From Candidatus Omnitrophota bacterium (GTDB lineage: Bacteria > Omnitrophota > Koll11 > Zapsychrales > Fredricksoniimonadaceae): a stretch of DNA of 38,803 nucleotides. Made by a program: the position numbers and the translations under genes. Below, in pieces: positions 1-9,309 of the stretch. The stretch lies in contig JADFXE010000003.1 in the NCBI GenBank assembly GCA_015233705.1, positions 4,735-43,537 of the forward strand. Direction: 5' to 3'. The notes under the pieces are model-generated. The model saw only the letters and a program-made list of their open reading frames with translations. It had not been told where the DNA came from and did not search any database. Position 1 is the stretch's first letter, and every line of letters begins with the position of its first letter.

Positions 1-488
1 ACTGCCAGCATGATCCAGGAAACGGCATAGGCTCCGCCAAATGAAGCGACCTGAATGAGCGACGGATGAAACGCCTGTGAATACGCTGCACTCCAGGAAA
101 ATCCGCCCAAAAGCGCATTCCTCAGGACCTCGCTCACCACCCATGCGGCAGGATAATAAAAGAGCGCCCAGCGGTCGGAAAGTCGCCTTGCTCCGGTGAG
201 GATCGCAAACATTACACCTTGAGTAGCCAAGGCGAAAACAAATAGAAAATACCCGCCGCGGCTTACCGGCCAAAGCCAGTGGACCAGACAGCCATAGGCA
301 ACAATACCCCACAAAGTCCCGAGAAGAATCCGGCGCAGCCAAGGCTGACCTTCAAGGGCGAAAAGAAATGGGATGGCAAAAAGCCATCCCATCAAAGAAA
401 ACCCGTCTTGTGTCAGGATATTCGGAAACGCCAGATAAAAAAGGATCGCTGAACCAACTGTGGCCACTATCGGCATGAAACCCCGCAT
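1..488 (-). CDS. lnt: Apolipoprotein N-acyltransferase, N-terminal part (cut by window edge)
   Basis: Lnt transfers the third acyl chain to the N-terminal cysteine of lipoproteins in the inner membrane. Only about 162 N-terminal residues are in the window; the catalytic nitrilase-like domain lies beyond the left edge. The translated part is a run of hydrophobic segments ending in the family pattern W-V-V-S-E-V-L-R-N, G-G-F-S-W and P-S-L-I-Q-V-A-S-F-G-G-A-Y, which matches the Lnt stretch W..E..R....GFPW...GY....LIQ.A...G.YG. I chose the ATG at 488 because GAGGG lies a few bases upstream; a second ATG at 476 is possible. It follows the lipoprotein gene after 74 bases and probably ends the gltB-gltD-lipoprotein transcript. 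A lipoprotein modification enzyme next to a lipoprotein gene is a sensible pairing. Confidence 0.8.
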   Translation of the reverse strand, partial: MRGFMPIVATVGSAILFYLAFPNILTQDGFSLMGWLFAIPFLFALEGQPWLRRILLGTLWGIVAYGCLVHWLWPVSRGGYFLFVFALATQGVMFAILTGARRLSDRWALFYYPAAWVVSEVLRNALLGGFSWSAAYSQAFHPSLIQVASFGGAYAVSWIMLA

Positions 489-562
489 CTCCGCCCTCAC
501 GACGAACGGATAAACTTGGATCCGAAGTTCCCAACGCCAGAGCCGCACTGTGGCGAATCGAA

Positions 563-1147
563 CTACTTGACTGCTGCTTCAGGGGCCGGAGCCACGACAC
601 TCACCGCGCCAGCTGCCATAGCCTTCTCTGCATCCTTGGCCGAATTATTGACCATGGCCGCTTCAGATTCTTTCTTGGCCAATGTCATAAGTTCAGCAAA
701 AAGAAGTGCCGCCTTCTGCGCGCCACCCTTATCACCTTTGGCCTCAAAAAGCTCCGCACCCTTGCGGGCCGCGGCTGCCGCAGGACTGGTCTGACCAAGT
801 CCCTGTTGGGCCACTGCCAGTAAATAATACGCCCCGCCGTTATCCGGGAACTGGCGCGTGGCCGCGGTCAAAACAGAAGTCGCCTCAGCATACTGCTTCA
901 CGCGGACAAATGTCTCGCCCAACAGCAAGTAGCCATCCGACGAACTGGGATCCAGCTTGATCGATCTTGCGAAACTGTCGACTGCCTTGACCGGATCGCC
1001 CTGTTTTAAGAAAACCATTCCCTCAACAAGCAACTGACGGGCCTGCGGCGGAGCCTTGACCTCGGCTGTTGCGTTTTCCTGTTCCTGTTTCGCACATCCG
1101 GCCAAAGCCACGCCGGCGATCAACAAGCCAAACATCCATTTCTTCAT
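563..1147 (-). CDS. TPR-repeat lipoprotein
   Basis: A 194-residue protein with a type II signal peptide: positive start (M-K-K), hydrophobic core and lipobox L-A-G-C with the lipidated cysteine at residue 18. Residues about 35-140 form TPR-like helical hairpins (motifs such as G-D-P-V-K-A-V-D-S-F-A-R-S-I-K-L-D-P and G-Y-L-L-L-G-E). The C-terminal third is rich in Ala, Glu and Lys, with no recognisable domain. Its ATG overlaps the gltD stop as ATGA and has a G-rich Shine-Dalgarno within the end of gltD, so it is translationally coupled to gltD. The role is unknown; TPR lipoproteins usually scaffold envelope complexes. Nothing in the sequence ties it to glutamate synthesis beyond the operon. 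Confidence 0.85.
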   Translation of the reverse strand: MKKWMFGLLIAGVALAGCAKQEQENATAEVKAPPQARQLLVEGMVFLKQGDPVKAVDSFARSIKLDPSSSDGYLLLGETFVRVKQYAEATSVLTAATRQFPDNGGAYYLLAVAQQGLGQTSPAAAAARKGAELFEAKGDKGGAQKAALLFAELMTLAKKESEAAMVNNSAKDAEKAMAAGAVSVVAPAPEAAVK

Positions 1148-2619
1148 ACATCCCCCCTATTAACTCTGTCTTCCTGCGCCTTCGCCTTCTTCGCCACAAA
1201 ATACTGATGAACGCCTTCGGCCGCGGCCCGACCTTCCTGAATCGCCCAAACGACCAGCGATTGCCCGCGGGTCATGTCGCCGGCCGTAAACACGCCGGGA
1301 ACACTCGTCATCTTGCTGCTGTCAGCCTTGACATTGCCGCGCTGATCCAACTCAACGCCGAGTTTATCAACAAGACCGCTCTTGACCGGGCCCAAAAATC
1401 CCATTGCCAAAAACACCAGGTCGCACTCGACCTCAAACTCGCTGCCCGCAATTTCCTTCATGACCGACCGGCCGGTAGTCGGATCCTTCTGCGACCAGTC
1501 CACGCGCACAGCGTGAAGTTTCTTCACGTTCCCTTTATCATCACCCGTGAACTTCTTGGTCAAAATACTGTAATCGCGCTCGCAGCCTTCCTCGTGCGAG
1601 GTCGACGTGCGCAAGATCGTGGCCCACTGCGGCCAGGGATTATCACCCGCCCGCTCCTGCCGAGGCTTGGACAGAAGCTCGAACTGCTTGACCAGGATCG
1701 CGCCCTGACGGTTCGATGTCCCGACGCAATCAGACCCCGTGTCGCCGCCACCCAGAACCACCACGCGCTTACCCTTGGCGTCAATCGCCTCTTTGGAATC
1801 GATCTTGCCACCCAACAACTTTGTCGTCTGCTGAGACAAAAATTGCATCGCAAAATAAATGCCCTTGAACTCCCGTCCGGGGACCGGCAGGTCGCGTGGC
1901 TGCTCTGCGCCGCCGCACAGGACCAAGGCATCAAACTGCTTGCGCAACTCCTGCGGATCAACATCAACACCGACGTTCTTTCCGGTCTTGAAGTCAACCC
2001 CTTCATCACGCATCCGGTTAATGCGCCGCTCGACGACACTCTTCTCCAGCTTGAAATTCGGAATGCCGAGCGTCAACAACCCGCCGATATACGCGTTCTT
2101 TTCGTAAACCGTAACCTTGTGACCCTTCTTATTAAGCTGATCAGCGCACGCCAGACCAGCCGGGCCAGAGCCAATGACCGCGACCTTCATCCCAGAACGG
2201 CTCTTGGGAGGCTCGGCCTTGATCAAGCCCTGGTCATAAGCATGCTCGATGATGGACAGCTCGATATTCTTGATCGTCACCGCTGGGGCATTAATCGTCA
2301 GCGTGCAGGAATTCTCGCACGGCGCAGGACACACGCGGCCGGTGAATTCCGGAAAATTATTGGTCTTATGCAGACGCTCGATCGCATCCTTCCACTGGCC
2401 CTTGTAAACCAGGTCGTTCCAGGAAGGAATGATGTTGCCAATCGGGCAACCCCACTGGCAGAACGGCACACCGCAGTCCATGCAGCGCGCGCCCTGCGTC
2501 TTCATTTCTTTTTCATCAGGAAGAACCGTGAACTCATTCCAGTGCTTGACCCGCTCGTCCACAGGCGCCTTCTGATACTCCTGGCGCTTATGCTTGAGAA
2601 ACCCTTTGACCTCGCCCAT
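1144..2619 (-). CDS. gltD: Glutamate synthase (NADPH) small subunit
   Basis: The beta subunit of glutamate synthase, which passes electrons from NAD(P)H through FAD and iron-sulfur centres to GltB. The N-terminal region has the cysteine set of the GltD/DPYD ferredoxin-like fold (C-M-D-C-G-V-P-F-C-Q-W-G-C-P, then C-P-A-P-C-E-N-S-C). Next comes the FAD motif V-I-G-S-G-P-A-G-L-A and the NAD(P)H motif V-V-L-G-G-G-D-T-G-S-D, with A-G-D near the C terminus for FAD. Length (491 aa) is normal. The ATG at 2619 is preferred over an in-frame TTG at 2625 because AGGGG sits seven bases ahead of it. It lies 27 bases after gltB, and its stop overlaps the next start. Identification is firm; NADPH rather than NADH use is assumed. 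Confidence 0.95.
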   Translation of the reverse strand: MGEVKGFLKHKRQEYQKAPVDERVKHWNEFTVLPDEKEMKTQGARCMDCGVPFCQWGCPIGNIIPSWNDLVYKGQWKDAIERLHKTNNFPEFTGRVCPAPCENSCTLTINAPAVTIKNIELSIIEHAYDQGLIKAEPPKSRSGMKVAVIGSGPAGLACADQLNKKGHKVTVYEKNAYIGGLLTLGIPNFKLEKSVVERRINRMRDEGVDFKTGKNVGVDVDPQELRKQFDALVLCGGAEQPRDLPVPGREFKGIYFAMQFLSQQTTKLLGGKIDSKEAIDAKGKRVVVLGGGDTGSDCVGTSNRQGAILVKQFELLSKPRQERAGDNPWPQWATILRTSTSHEEGCERDYSILTKKFTGDDKGNVKKLHAVRVDWSQKDPTTGRSVMKEIAGSEFEVECDLVFLAMGFLGPVKSGLVDKLGVELDQRGNVKADSSKMTSVPGVFTAGDMTRGQSLVVWAIQEGRAAAEGVHQYFVAKKAKAQEDRVNRGDV

Positions 2620-2646
2620 AATCAACCCCTGCCCTTATATCAGACC

Positions 2647-5600
2647 TTAACCATCAGAGACCGCACACGCATCCCCGATACATCTTTCTGCATCCAGCCT
2701 GAGCTGTTCTTCAATAACCCGACGGAAATCCCGCGGGTAAACCTTGACAAATTGCGCCGCCGAAGCTTCCCACTTGTCCAGGAGCCCCTTCGCGACCGTG
2801 CTGTTCGTATATTTGAAATGGTTTTCGATCAATCCCTTGAGCTCTTTGATGTCCTTGGCGTCCTTGACCGGAAAAAGTTCGACCATGCCCATGTTGCAGC
2901 GCTTGGCAAAATCGCCCTTCTGATCCCAGACATAGGCGATACCGCCCGACATGCCGGCCGCAAAATTCTTACCCGTCGGGCCGATGATGACAATGCGGCC
3001 GCCGGTCATGTATTCGCAGCCATGATCGCCCACGCCCTCGACCACTGCCTGCCCGCCGGAATTGCGCACCGCGAACCGCTCGCCAGCCACACCGCGGAAA
3101 TACGCTTCCCCGCAGATCGCACCGTAAAGGACAACATTGCCGACCAAAATATTCTCTTCAGGCACAAAGGTCGCATTCTTCGGCGGATACACCACAATCC
3201 TTCCACCGGAAAGACCTTTTCCTACATAATCGTTCGCGTCGCCTTCCAGTTCAAAGGCAACACCGCGCGACAAAAAAGCGCCGAAGCTCTGTCCGGCGGA
3301 ACCGGAGAACTTGATCCTGACCGCTCCTTCCGGAAGTCCAACCATGCCGTAACGACGGGCGATCTGGGAGCTCAGCATTGTCCCGACCGTCCGGTTCACA
3401 TTCCTGATCGCCAGATCCAGTTGCACCGGCTTTTTGTTTTCAATAGCGTCTTTGCAGAGCTCGATGATCTTGTTGTCCAGCGCCTTCTCCAAGCCATGAT
3501 CCTGACGCAGCTTGTGGCTGATCGGCACACCCGCCGGAACATCGGCCTTGTGCAGGACCTTGGTCAGGTCCACGCCCTTGGCCTTCCAATGATTAATCAC
3601 GTCACGAGGTTCCAGCATATCAACGCGCCCAACCATGTCCTCGAATTTCCTGAAACCAAGTCCGGCCATAATCTCGCGAACCTCTTCGGCAATGAAGGTG
3701 AAAAAATTGACCAGGTGCTCCGGTTTCCCACGGAAATTCTTGCGCAACAGCGGATCCTGGGTCGCGATACCAACCGAACAGGCATCCAGATGACATTTTC
3801 TCAACATGATGCAGCCCAAACTAACCAGCGCGATCGTCGAGAAACCGAACTCATCGGCTCCCAGCATGGCCGCAATCGCCACATCTCGTCCGGTCTTGAG
3901 CTGCCCGTCAGTCTGCACGCGAATGCGCCCGCGCAGATCGTTCATGACCAGGACCTGCTGGGTCTCGGCGATACCAAGCTCCATAGGAAGCCCGGCGTTC
4001 TTGATCGATGTCTGCGGAGAGGCGCCTGTGCCGCCCTCATAACCGGAGATGAGCAGATGATCGGCCTTACCTTTCGAGACACCGGCCGCGACCGTGCCAA
4101 CCCCGATCTCGGAGACAAGCTTGACACTCACATCTGCCTGGGAATTGGCATTCTTCAGGTCGTGGATCAGTTGCGCCAAATCTTCAATGGAATAGATATC
4201 ATGATGCGGCGGCGGCGAAATAAGCTGCACGCCGGGTGTCGTCCCGCGGGTCTTGGCGATCTCCTTGGTGACCTTGTGCCCCGGAAGCTGTCCGCCTTCA
4301 CCAGGCTTGGCACCCTGCGCCATCTTGATCTGCATCTGATCAGAATTCACCAGATATTCGATATTGACGCCGAAACGGCCCTGGGCCACCTGCTTGATGC
4401 GGCTCCTTCTGATGTCGCCGCTGGCATCGCGCTTAAAGCGATCCGCATCCTCGCCGCCTTCACCGGTATTCGAGAATCCGCCCAGCCGATTCATGGCAAT
4501 GGCCATAGTCTCGTGCGCCTCTTTAGAAATAGAGCCATAACTCATGGCGCCCGTCGCAAAGCGCTTGACGATCGCGGCGGCCGGCTCAACCTCGGAGAGC
4601 GAGATCGGCATCCCCTTCTTAAATTGCATCAACCCACGAATATTGGGGATGATCTTTTCATTGTCATTGACGATCTTGGCGTATTTCTTGAACAGCTGAT
4701 AATCTCCCGTGCGGACCGCATGCTGGAGCGTCGCAATGACCTCGGGATTGATCTGGTGGAACTCGCCATCCTTGCGCCAATAGTAATATCCGCCCTCATC
4801 GAGCAGCATGTCAGCATGCGGCACTTTTGGGTACGCCAGGTCAAAACGGCGGATGGCCTCCTCGGCAAGCGTCTTTAAGTCAATGCCGCCGATGCGGGAG
4901 GGAGTTGCCGTAAAATACTTCTCGACCAATTCCGCGCCTAGGCCCACGGCCTCGAAGATCTGCGCCCCGCAGTAGGACTGGATCGTCGAGATCCCCATCT
5001 TGGAGATGATCTTGAACAGGCCCTTACGGGTCGACTTAATGTAATTCTTCTCGGCATGCTCCCAGTCGAGATCAGCCGCGTAATTGCCCTGCTTGACCTC
5101 ATGCTCGATGGTCTCAAGAGCCAGGTAAGGATTGATCGCGTTGGCGCCGTAGCCGATCAGGACCGCAAAATGATGCATCTCGCGCGCCTCACCGGTCTCA
5201 AGGACGATCGATACCTTGGTGCGCGTCCCCTGACGGATCAAATGATGATGCAGCCCCGCGCAAGCCAGCAACGACGGGATCGGGACGTTCTTCTCGCTCG
5301 CCTCGCGATCAGAGAGGATCAGGATATTGCTCCCTCCGGCGATCACCTTATCAGCCTGGCTGAAAAGCCTGTCCATGGCCTTCTCAAGTCCTTCCGCGCC
5401 ATCGGCACGCTTGAAGACGATCGGCAGAGTGGCGGCCTTCAGCGACGGAAGATTCACTTGCGAAATCCTGCCCAGCTCCTTGGTTGTCAGGATCGGCCGC
5501 GCCAGACGCAAGCGGCGGCACTGCTGCGGAGTTTCCTCCAACAGGTTACCTTCAGACCCCAGGTACACATTTTCGGCCATGACGTTCTCCTCGCGGATCG

Positions 5601-7200
5601 CGTCCACCGGCGGATTGGTGACCTGAGCAAAAAGCTGCTTGAAATAATTGAACAGAAGATGCGGTTTGTCGGAAAGGATAGCGACCGGATTATCCGCGCC
5701 CATGGAACCGGTGGCCTCTTCGCCATTCTCGACCATAGGCTTGAGGACGATCTTCAGGTCTTCCTGAGTGTAACCAAATGTGCGCTGCCGCTCCAGGAGC
5801 GTTGCCTCATCCAGGCCCTTGACCTCGCTTGGATCAGGAAGGTCCTTGAGATCAACGATATTCTCCTTCAGCCACTGGCCGTAAGGCCTGCGACGGGCGT
5901 ATTCTTCCTTGATCTCCTTGTCGTCAATGATCTTGCCCTTTTGGGTGTCGATCAAAAACATCTTGCCCGGCTGAAGGCGGCCCTTCTTGAGGACCCGGTC
6001 AGGGGTGATATCCAGGACACCGGTCTCGGAAGCCATCACGACCAAACCGTCCTTGGTGACCAGATAGCGCGACGGACGAAGGCCGTTACGGTCCAGGACC
6101 GCGCCGATATAACGGCCATCACTGAAGGCGATCGACGCCGGGCCATCCCACGGCTCCATCAGGCAAGCATGATACTCATAAAACGCCCGCTTCTCCTCGC
6201 TCATATCTTCGACGCCGACCCAGGCCTCGGGGATCATCATCATGATCGCGTGCGGCAATGAGCGGCCGGCCATGACCAGGAGCTCCATGGCATTGTCGAG
6301 CGAAGCGGAATCGCTGCCGTAAGGCCCGACGATAGGATAAGCCTTGCTGACATCCCCGCCGAAAAGCACGCTCTCCATCTGTCTCTCACGGGCCCGCATC
6401 CAGTTCAAGTTGCCGCGCAGGGTGTTGATCTCGCCGTTATGCGCGAGCATCCGGTAAGGATGCGCCAGAGACCATGTCGGGAAAGTGTTCGTGCTGTAGC
6501 GCGAATGCACCAACGCCAGCGCCGAGATCATGTCCGGATCTTTCAGGTCGAGGAAGAACGGCCTAACCTGCTCGGCCATGAGCTGGCCCTTGTAAATAAT
6601 CGTACGCGCCGACAGGCTGCAGACATAAAAGAAACTTTTCTGGTGAACGGTCGACTGGTGGACCTTGGTCCAGGTGCGCTTGCGGATAATATAAAGCTTG
6701 CGCTCAAAATCTTCAGGCTTGGTATTGGCACCGCGGCCGATAAAAAGCTGCTGAAAAAACGACTGAACCGAATTGGCGACCCGACCGACATGCTCACCGT
6801 CGAATGGCACCGTTCGCCAACCCAGAAAACGCTGGCCTTCCTCACGGATGATCTGCTCAACCCATTCCTGGACGATATTACGCGACTGTAGCTCGGTCGG
6901 CAGAAAAGTGATGCCGCAGGCATAATCGCCTTCGGTCGGGAGCGTGATGCCTTCCGCAGCCGTGACCTTGCGCAGGAACTTATCCGGCATCTGCATCAAG
7001 ATGCCCGCGCCGTCGCCGGTCTTGGGATCGCATCCGCAGGCACCGCGATGGGTCAGGTTTTCCAGGATCAAAAGCCCATTCTTGACAATCTCGTGTGACT
7101 TCTGACCCTTCAAATTAACGACAAACCCGACACCGCAGGCATCATGTTCGAACTGGGGGTCATACAGACCCTGCCTCTGAGGCAAGCCGACTTGACTCAT
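2647..7200 (-). CDS. gltB: Glutamate synthase large subunit
   Basis: The alpha subunit of glutamate synthase makes two glutamates from glutamine and 2-oxoglutarate. At 1517 residues it has full family length. The class II glutaminase domain begins at C22 (D-A-C-G-V-G-F-V), so the first 21 residues would be a propeptide removed to expose the nucleophile. The central domain is followed by the FMN-binding synthase domain (G-A-M-S-Y-G-S-I-S, G-E-G-G-E-D, P-P-P-H-H-D-I-Y-S-I-E-D-L). The 3Fe-4S ligands are present as C-x5-C-x4-C around L-G-C-I-M-L-R-K-C-H-L-D-A-C-S. The GxGxG structural domain closes the protein. The start has CGGAG ahead of it. It is the first gene of the gltBD operon and, with the glutamine synthetase at 15749-17848, completes a GS-GOGAT cycle. 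Confidence 0.97.
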   Translation of the reverse strand: MSQVGLPQRQGLYDPQFEHDACGVGFVVNLKGQKSHEIVKNGLLILENLTHRGACGCDPKTGDGAGILMQMPDKFLRKVTAAEGITLPTEGDYACGITFLPTELQSRNIVQEWVEQIIREEGQRFLGWRTVPFDGEHVGRVANSVQSFFQQLFIGRGANTKPEDFERKLYIIRKRTWTKVHQSTVHQKSFFYVCSLSARTIIYKGQLMAEQVRPFFLDLKDPDMISALALVHSRYSTNTFPTWSLAHPYRMLAHNGEINTLRGNLNWMRARERQMESVLFGGDVSKAYPIVGPYGSDSASLDNAMELLVMAGRSLPHAIMMMIPEAWVGVEDMSEEKRAFYEYHACLMEPWDGPASIAFSDGRYIGAVLDRNGLRPSRYLVTKDGLVVMASETGVLDITPDRVLKKGRLQPGKMFLIDTQKGKIIDDKEIKEEYARRRPYGQWLKENIVDLKDLPDPSEVKGLDEATLLERQRTFGYTQEDLKIVLKPMVENGEEATGSMGADNPVAILSDKPHLLFNYFKQLFAQVTNPPVDAIREENVMAENVYLGSEGNLLEETPQQCRRLRLARPILTTKELGRISQVNLPSLKAATLPIVFKRADGAEGLEKAMDRLFSQADKVIAGGSNILILSDREASEKNVPIPSLLACAGLHHHLIRQGTRTKVSIVLETGEAREMHHFAVLIGYGANAINPYLALETIEHEVKQGNYAADLDWEHAEKNYIKSTRKGLFKIISKMGISTIQSYCGAQIFEAVGLGAELVEKYFTATPSRIGGIDLKTLAEEAIRRFDLAYPKVPHADMLLDEGGYYYWRKDGEFHQINPEVIATLQHAVRTGDYQLFKKYAKIVNDNEKIIPNIRGLMQFKKGMPISLSEVEPAAAIVKRFATGAMSYGSISKEAHETMAIAMNRLGGFSNTGEGGEDADRFKRDASGDIRRSRIKQVAQGRFGVNIEYLVNSDQMQIKMAQGAKPGEGGQLPGHKVTKEIAKTRGTTPGVQLISPPPHHDIYSIEDLAQLIHDLKNANSQADVSVKLVSEIGVGTVAAGVSKGKADHLLISGYEGGTGASPQTSIKNAGLPMELGIAETQQVLVMNDLRGRIRVQTDGQLKTGRDVAIAAMLGADEFGFSTIALVSLGCIMLRKCHLDACSVGIATQDPLLRKNFRGKPEHLVNFFTFIAEEVREIMAGLGFRKFEDMVGRVDMLEPRDVINHWKAKGVDLTKVLHKADVPAGVPISHKLRQDHGLEKALDNKIIELCKDAIENKKPVQLDLAIRNVNRTVGTMLSSQIARRYGMVGLPEGAVRIKFSGSAGQSFGAFLSRGVAFELEGDANDYVGKGLSGGRIVVYPPKNATFVPEENILVGNVVLYGAICGEAYFRGVAGERFAVRNSGGQAVVEGVGDHGCEYMTGGRIVIIGPTGKNFAAGMSGGIAYVWDQKGDFAKRCNMGMVELFPVKDAKDIKELKGLIENHFKYTNSTVAKGLLDKWEASAAQFVKVYPRDFRRVIEEQLRLDAERCIGDACAVSDG

Positions 7201-7303
7201 GGATAACTCCGCTTGATATTCCTGATTAGTGAGAATTTTTACTGATATAAGGGGGACGCCGCTTAGGGACGAAAACCGCTCTTATATATCTATTAAGGGC
7301 GAT

Positions 7304-7332
7304 ATTGTAAATCCGTTCTTCTATAAATGCAA
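7304..7332 (-). promoter_or_regulatory. Predicted sigma70-type promoter of gltB
   Basis: On the minus strand a TTGCAT box (7332-7327) and TACAAT box (7309-7304) are separated by 17 bases. The -10 matches five of six consensus bases; the -35 matches only three. Transcription would start near 7297, giving a leader of about 95 bases ending in a CGGAG ribosome site. The leader holds an imperfect direct repeat (AGCGG, short gap, CGTCCC, twice between about 7245 and 7285) flanked by complementary ATATAAG and CTTATAT. No U-rich terminator is seen in it. Confidence 0.4.
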
Positions 7333-7374
7333 ATTAATTTTCTGCGCGAAATAAACACAAAACCTGTCCAGAAT

Positions 7375-9300
7375 CTACCGACCAATACCAGCAGATTTTA
7401 AGACTTCTGGCGGAACATGGTCAACACGCACATAAATGCTCATCTCCTGATGGAGCTGAACTCGCAAAAATGGTTTGCCGTCATTCACGATTACAGGCTC
7501 TTTCTTCACATCATCAAATAGCAGCATGCACGGCGAAAAGTCGCCCCGCGGATAGGGAAGCTGTCCGACTGTGACATGTTCTATGCGGACGCTCTGCCAC
7601 GGCCGTGGCCCAAACAATGCCCATAAAGGATACTCCCAGCTATCTGGGCCAAACCCGAGCCCCCACTCACGGCATCCGACAGCCTGTGCGAGCTTGCCCA
7701 CCGAAGCATAGGGCTTGTACCGCCAATGATGATGACTGAAATACTGCTCCTGCCTAGGAACCACAAGGACGCTCTTTTGCCCGATCAGCGGACGGCCTTC
7801 ATTTCCTAACACCCAAGGAATAGCCGAAAGCGCCAATGCAAGGCCAAGCCCGATCATCACCTTGCGGGAAAAACGCTGCTCCCAGATCACCGCTACCCAC
7901 GGCGCGATCAGGACAAAGAAAGAAAGATGATATCGACTGTGGAACGGCGACCATTTGAGCAAAAGATGAAAAAGGACGAACGCGCCCAAAAGCGCCAGCC
8001 CATACGCTCCAACACGATTGTCCTTTTTACGAACAATAAAACAACACAGCAGAATTGTTCCAATGATCAGCGCCAGATGAAAGAAATTCCCGGCGATATC
8101 ATCACGAAAAGGATTGGTCAGTATAAAACCATCGCTGCCGCCTCCCATGATGACTTTCGCGCCCGCCTCACTCTCCAGGGCCTGCAAAACACTGTTAACG
8201 CCGCCAATGGCCCAATGATTCCAGGTGGCCCATGGCGTCACCAGATGAAGGCTCACATTCCGGATCACATTTGCCAAAAATTCCGCCAGCCGGTTGCCTG
8301 AACCAATGATGTGCGCACTCTCAGAGGCCGGAACAATGTGACCGGTGTAATGCAAATTCTGATAAAAATAAAATGCGTTCAACGCGATCGCCAGCGCCAG
8401 GATCGTGCCCGCCCAGCTGATCGCCAACCACTTTGAACGTCGAATGCCAAGAACCAGAAACCACAGCAGAAATGGGGAAAAAAGAAAATATGTGGTCCCT
8501 TTGGTCAAAAACGCCAGCCCCAAACTCAGGCCCGACAAAAGCATGGCCCAGGTTTTTCTCTCGCAAAAAGCCTGTAATCCAAAAAAAATAAAAGCAACCA
8601 TCCAGAGGACGGCAACGTAATCATTCTGTGTGCTTGTGGACTGCAGGATGCCCATCGGCAAAGTCGCGGCAAAAAGCGCAGCAAAGACCTGACCTGACCG
8701 ACCAGCGCCAAGATCGCGGGCGATCAGAGAAACGCCCAGCAAAGATCCGACCATCGAAAACCACTGGACAAAATTTACCCAGCGGTCGCCGCCACTTAAA
8801 GCGGTCAGATGCAAGATGAATATCTCAGCCGCTGGAGAATACACGTTCTGCCGGGGAATACTGGTCGGATAATGCGCCATGGTCCTGTCCTGCAGCCAGT
8901 GCATGACGCGGGCCATATGGTAGGTCATCGAATCCCAATTGTTGGGCGGGGCAAAAAACGCAATGGTCGCGGTCAAGACAACAATCGCGCCGATCCAGGC
9001 GATCAGCATCTTGTCGAAGAACGGAAACGCTGCCAGCACTGGGCCTCGAACAGCGAGGGCCTTCTTGCGATCATATATCAGGAATGCGGACAGGAAAACC
9101 GCAAGAAAGGACCAATACAGCGTGATCGCAAGCGGAGTCAGCGCAGAGAACAAGCTTAATGCCTCAGCGCCGATGACAGCCAGGACACCCCACAGGATCA
9201 GCGCCGCCAGGAAAGACCGGCGAAAGCAAGCCTCCCCCAAGCGGGACTTCAAAGACAACAGAAAAAGAAAAACCAGAACAACGGCCGTCAGGATCGTCAC
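7375..9300 (-). CDS. GT-C fold membrane glycosyltransferase (GT39/ArnT-like)
   Basis: A 641-residue multispanning membrane protein with at least ten hydrophobic segments. The first periplasmic loop holds N-N-W-D-S-M-T-Y-H-M-A-R-V-M-H-W, the position where GT-C enzymes carry their acidic catalytic residue, followed by H-Y-P-T and R-Q-N-V-Y-S-P. The layout fits lipid-carrier-dependent glycosyltransferases of the PMT/ArnT type, which move a sugar from a polyprenyl-phosphate donor to a periplasmic acceptor. It starts with GTG, backed by AGGGAG six bases upstream, nine bases after the GT2 gene at 9310-10002. DPM1-like GT2 enzymes make polyprenyl-phosphate sugars, so the three genes probably form one pathway. 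Donor and acceptor cannot be read from sequence. Confidence 0.75.
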   Translation of the reverse strand: MTILTAVVLVFLFLLSLKSRLGEACFRRSFLAALILWGVLAVIGAEALSLFSALTPLAITLYWSFLAVFLSAFLIYDRKKALAVRGPVLAAFPFFDKMLIAWIGAIVVLTATIAFFAPPNNWDSMTYHMARVMHWLQDRTMAHYPTSIPRQNVYSPAAEIFILHLTALSGGDRWVNFVQWFSMVGSLLGVSLIARDLGAGRSGQVFAALFAATLPMGILQSTSTQNDYVAVLWMVAFIFFGLQAFCERKTWAMLLSGLSLGLAFLTKGTTYFLFSPFLLWFLVLGIRRSKWLAISWAGTILALAIALNAFYFYQNLHYTGHIVPASESAHIIGSGNRLAEFLANVIRNVSLHLVTPWATWNHWAIGGVNSVLQALESEAGAKVIMGGGSDGFILTNPFRDDIAGNFFHLALIIGTILLCCFIVRKKDNRVGAYGLALLGAFVLFHLLLKWSPFHSRYHLSFFVLIAPWVAVIWEQRFSRKVMIGLGLALALSAIPWVLGNEGRPLIGQKSVLVVPRQEQYFSHHHWRYKPYASVGKLAQAVGCREWGLGFGPDSWEYPLWALFGPRPWQSVRIEHVTVGQLPYPRGDFSPCMLLFDDVKKEPVIVNDGKPFLRVQLHQEMSIYVRVDHVPPEVLKSAGIGR

Positions 9301-9309
9301 AGGATCTCC

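Noticed and set aside
1069..4878. A 1269-codon open frame on the plus strand.
   Set aside because: It lies opposite gltD and gltB, which have every expected motif. It is rich in Arg, Leu and His and has no recognisable domain; it is a by-product of codon bias in the real genes.
5056..6261. A 401-codon plus-strand open frame opposite gltB.
   Set aside because: Same reason: antisense to a fully supported gene, with no domain or ribosome site.
7245..7297. A glutamine-type riboswitch or ANTAR target in the gltB leader.
   Set aside because: No six-base loops with A1 and G4 on a sound stem, and no terminator with a T run, could be found.
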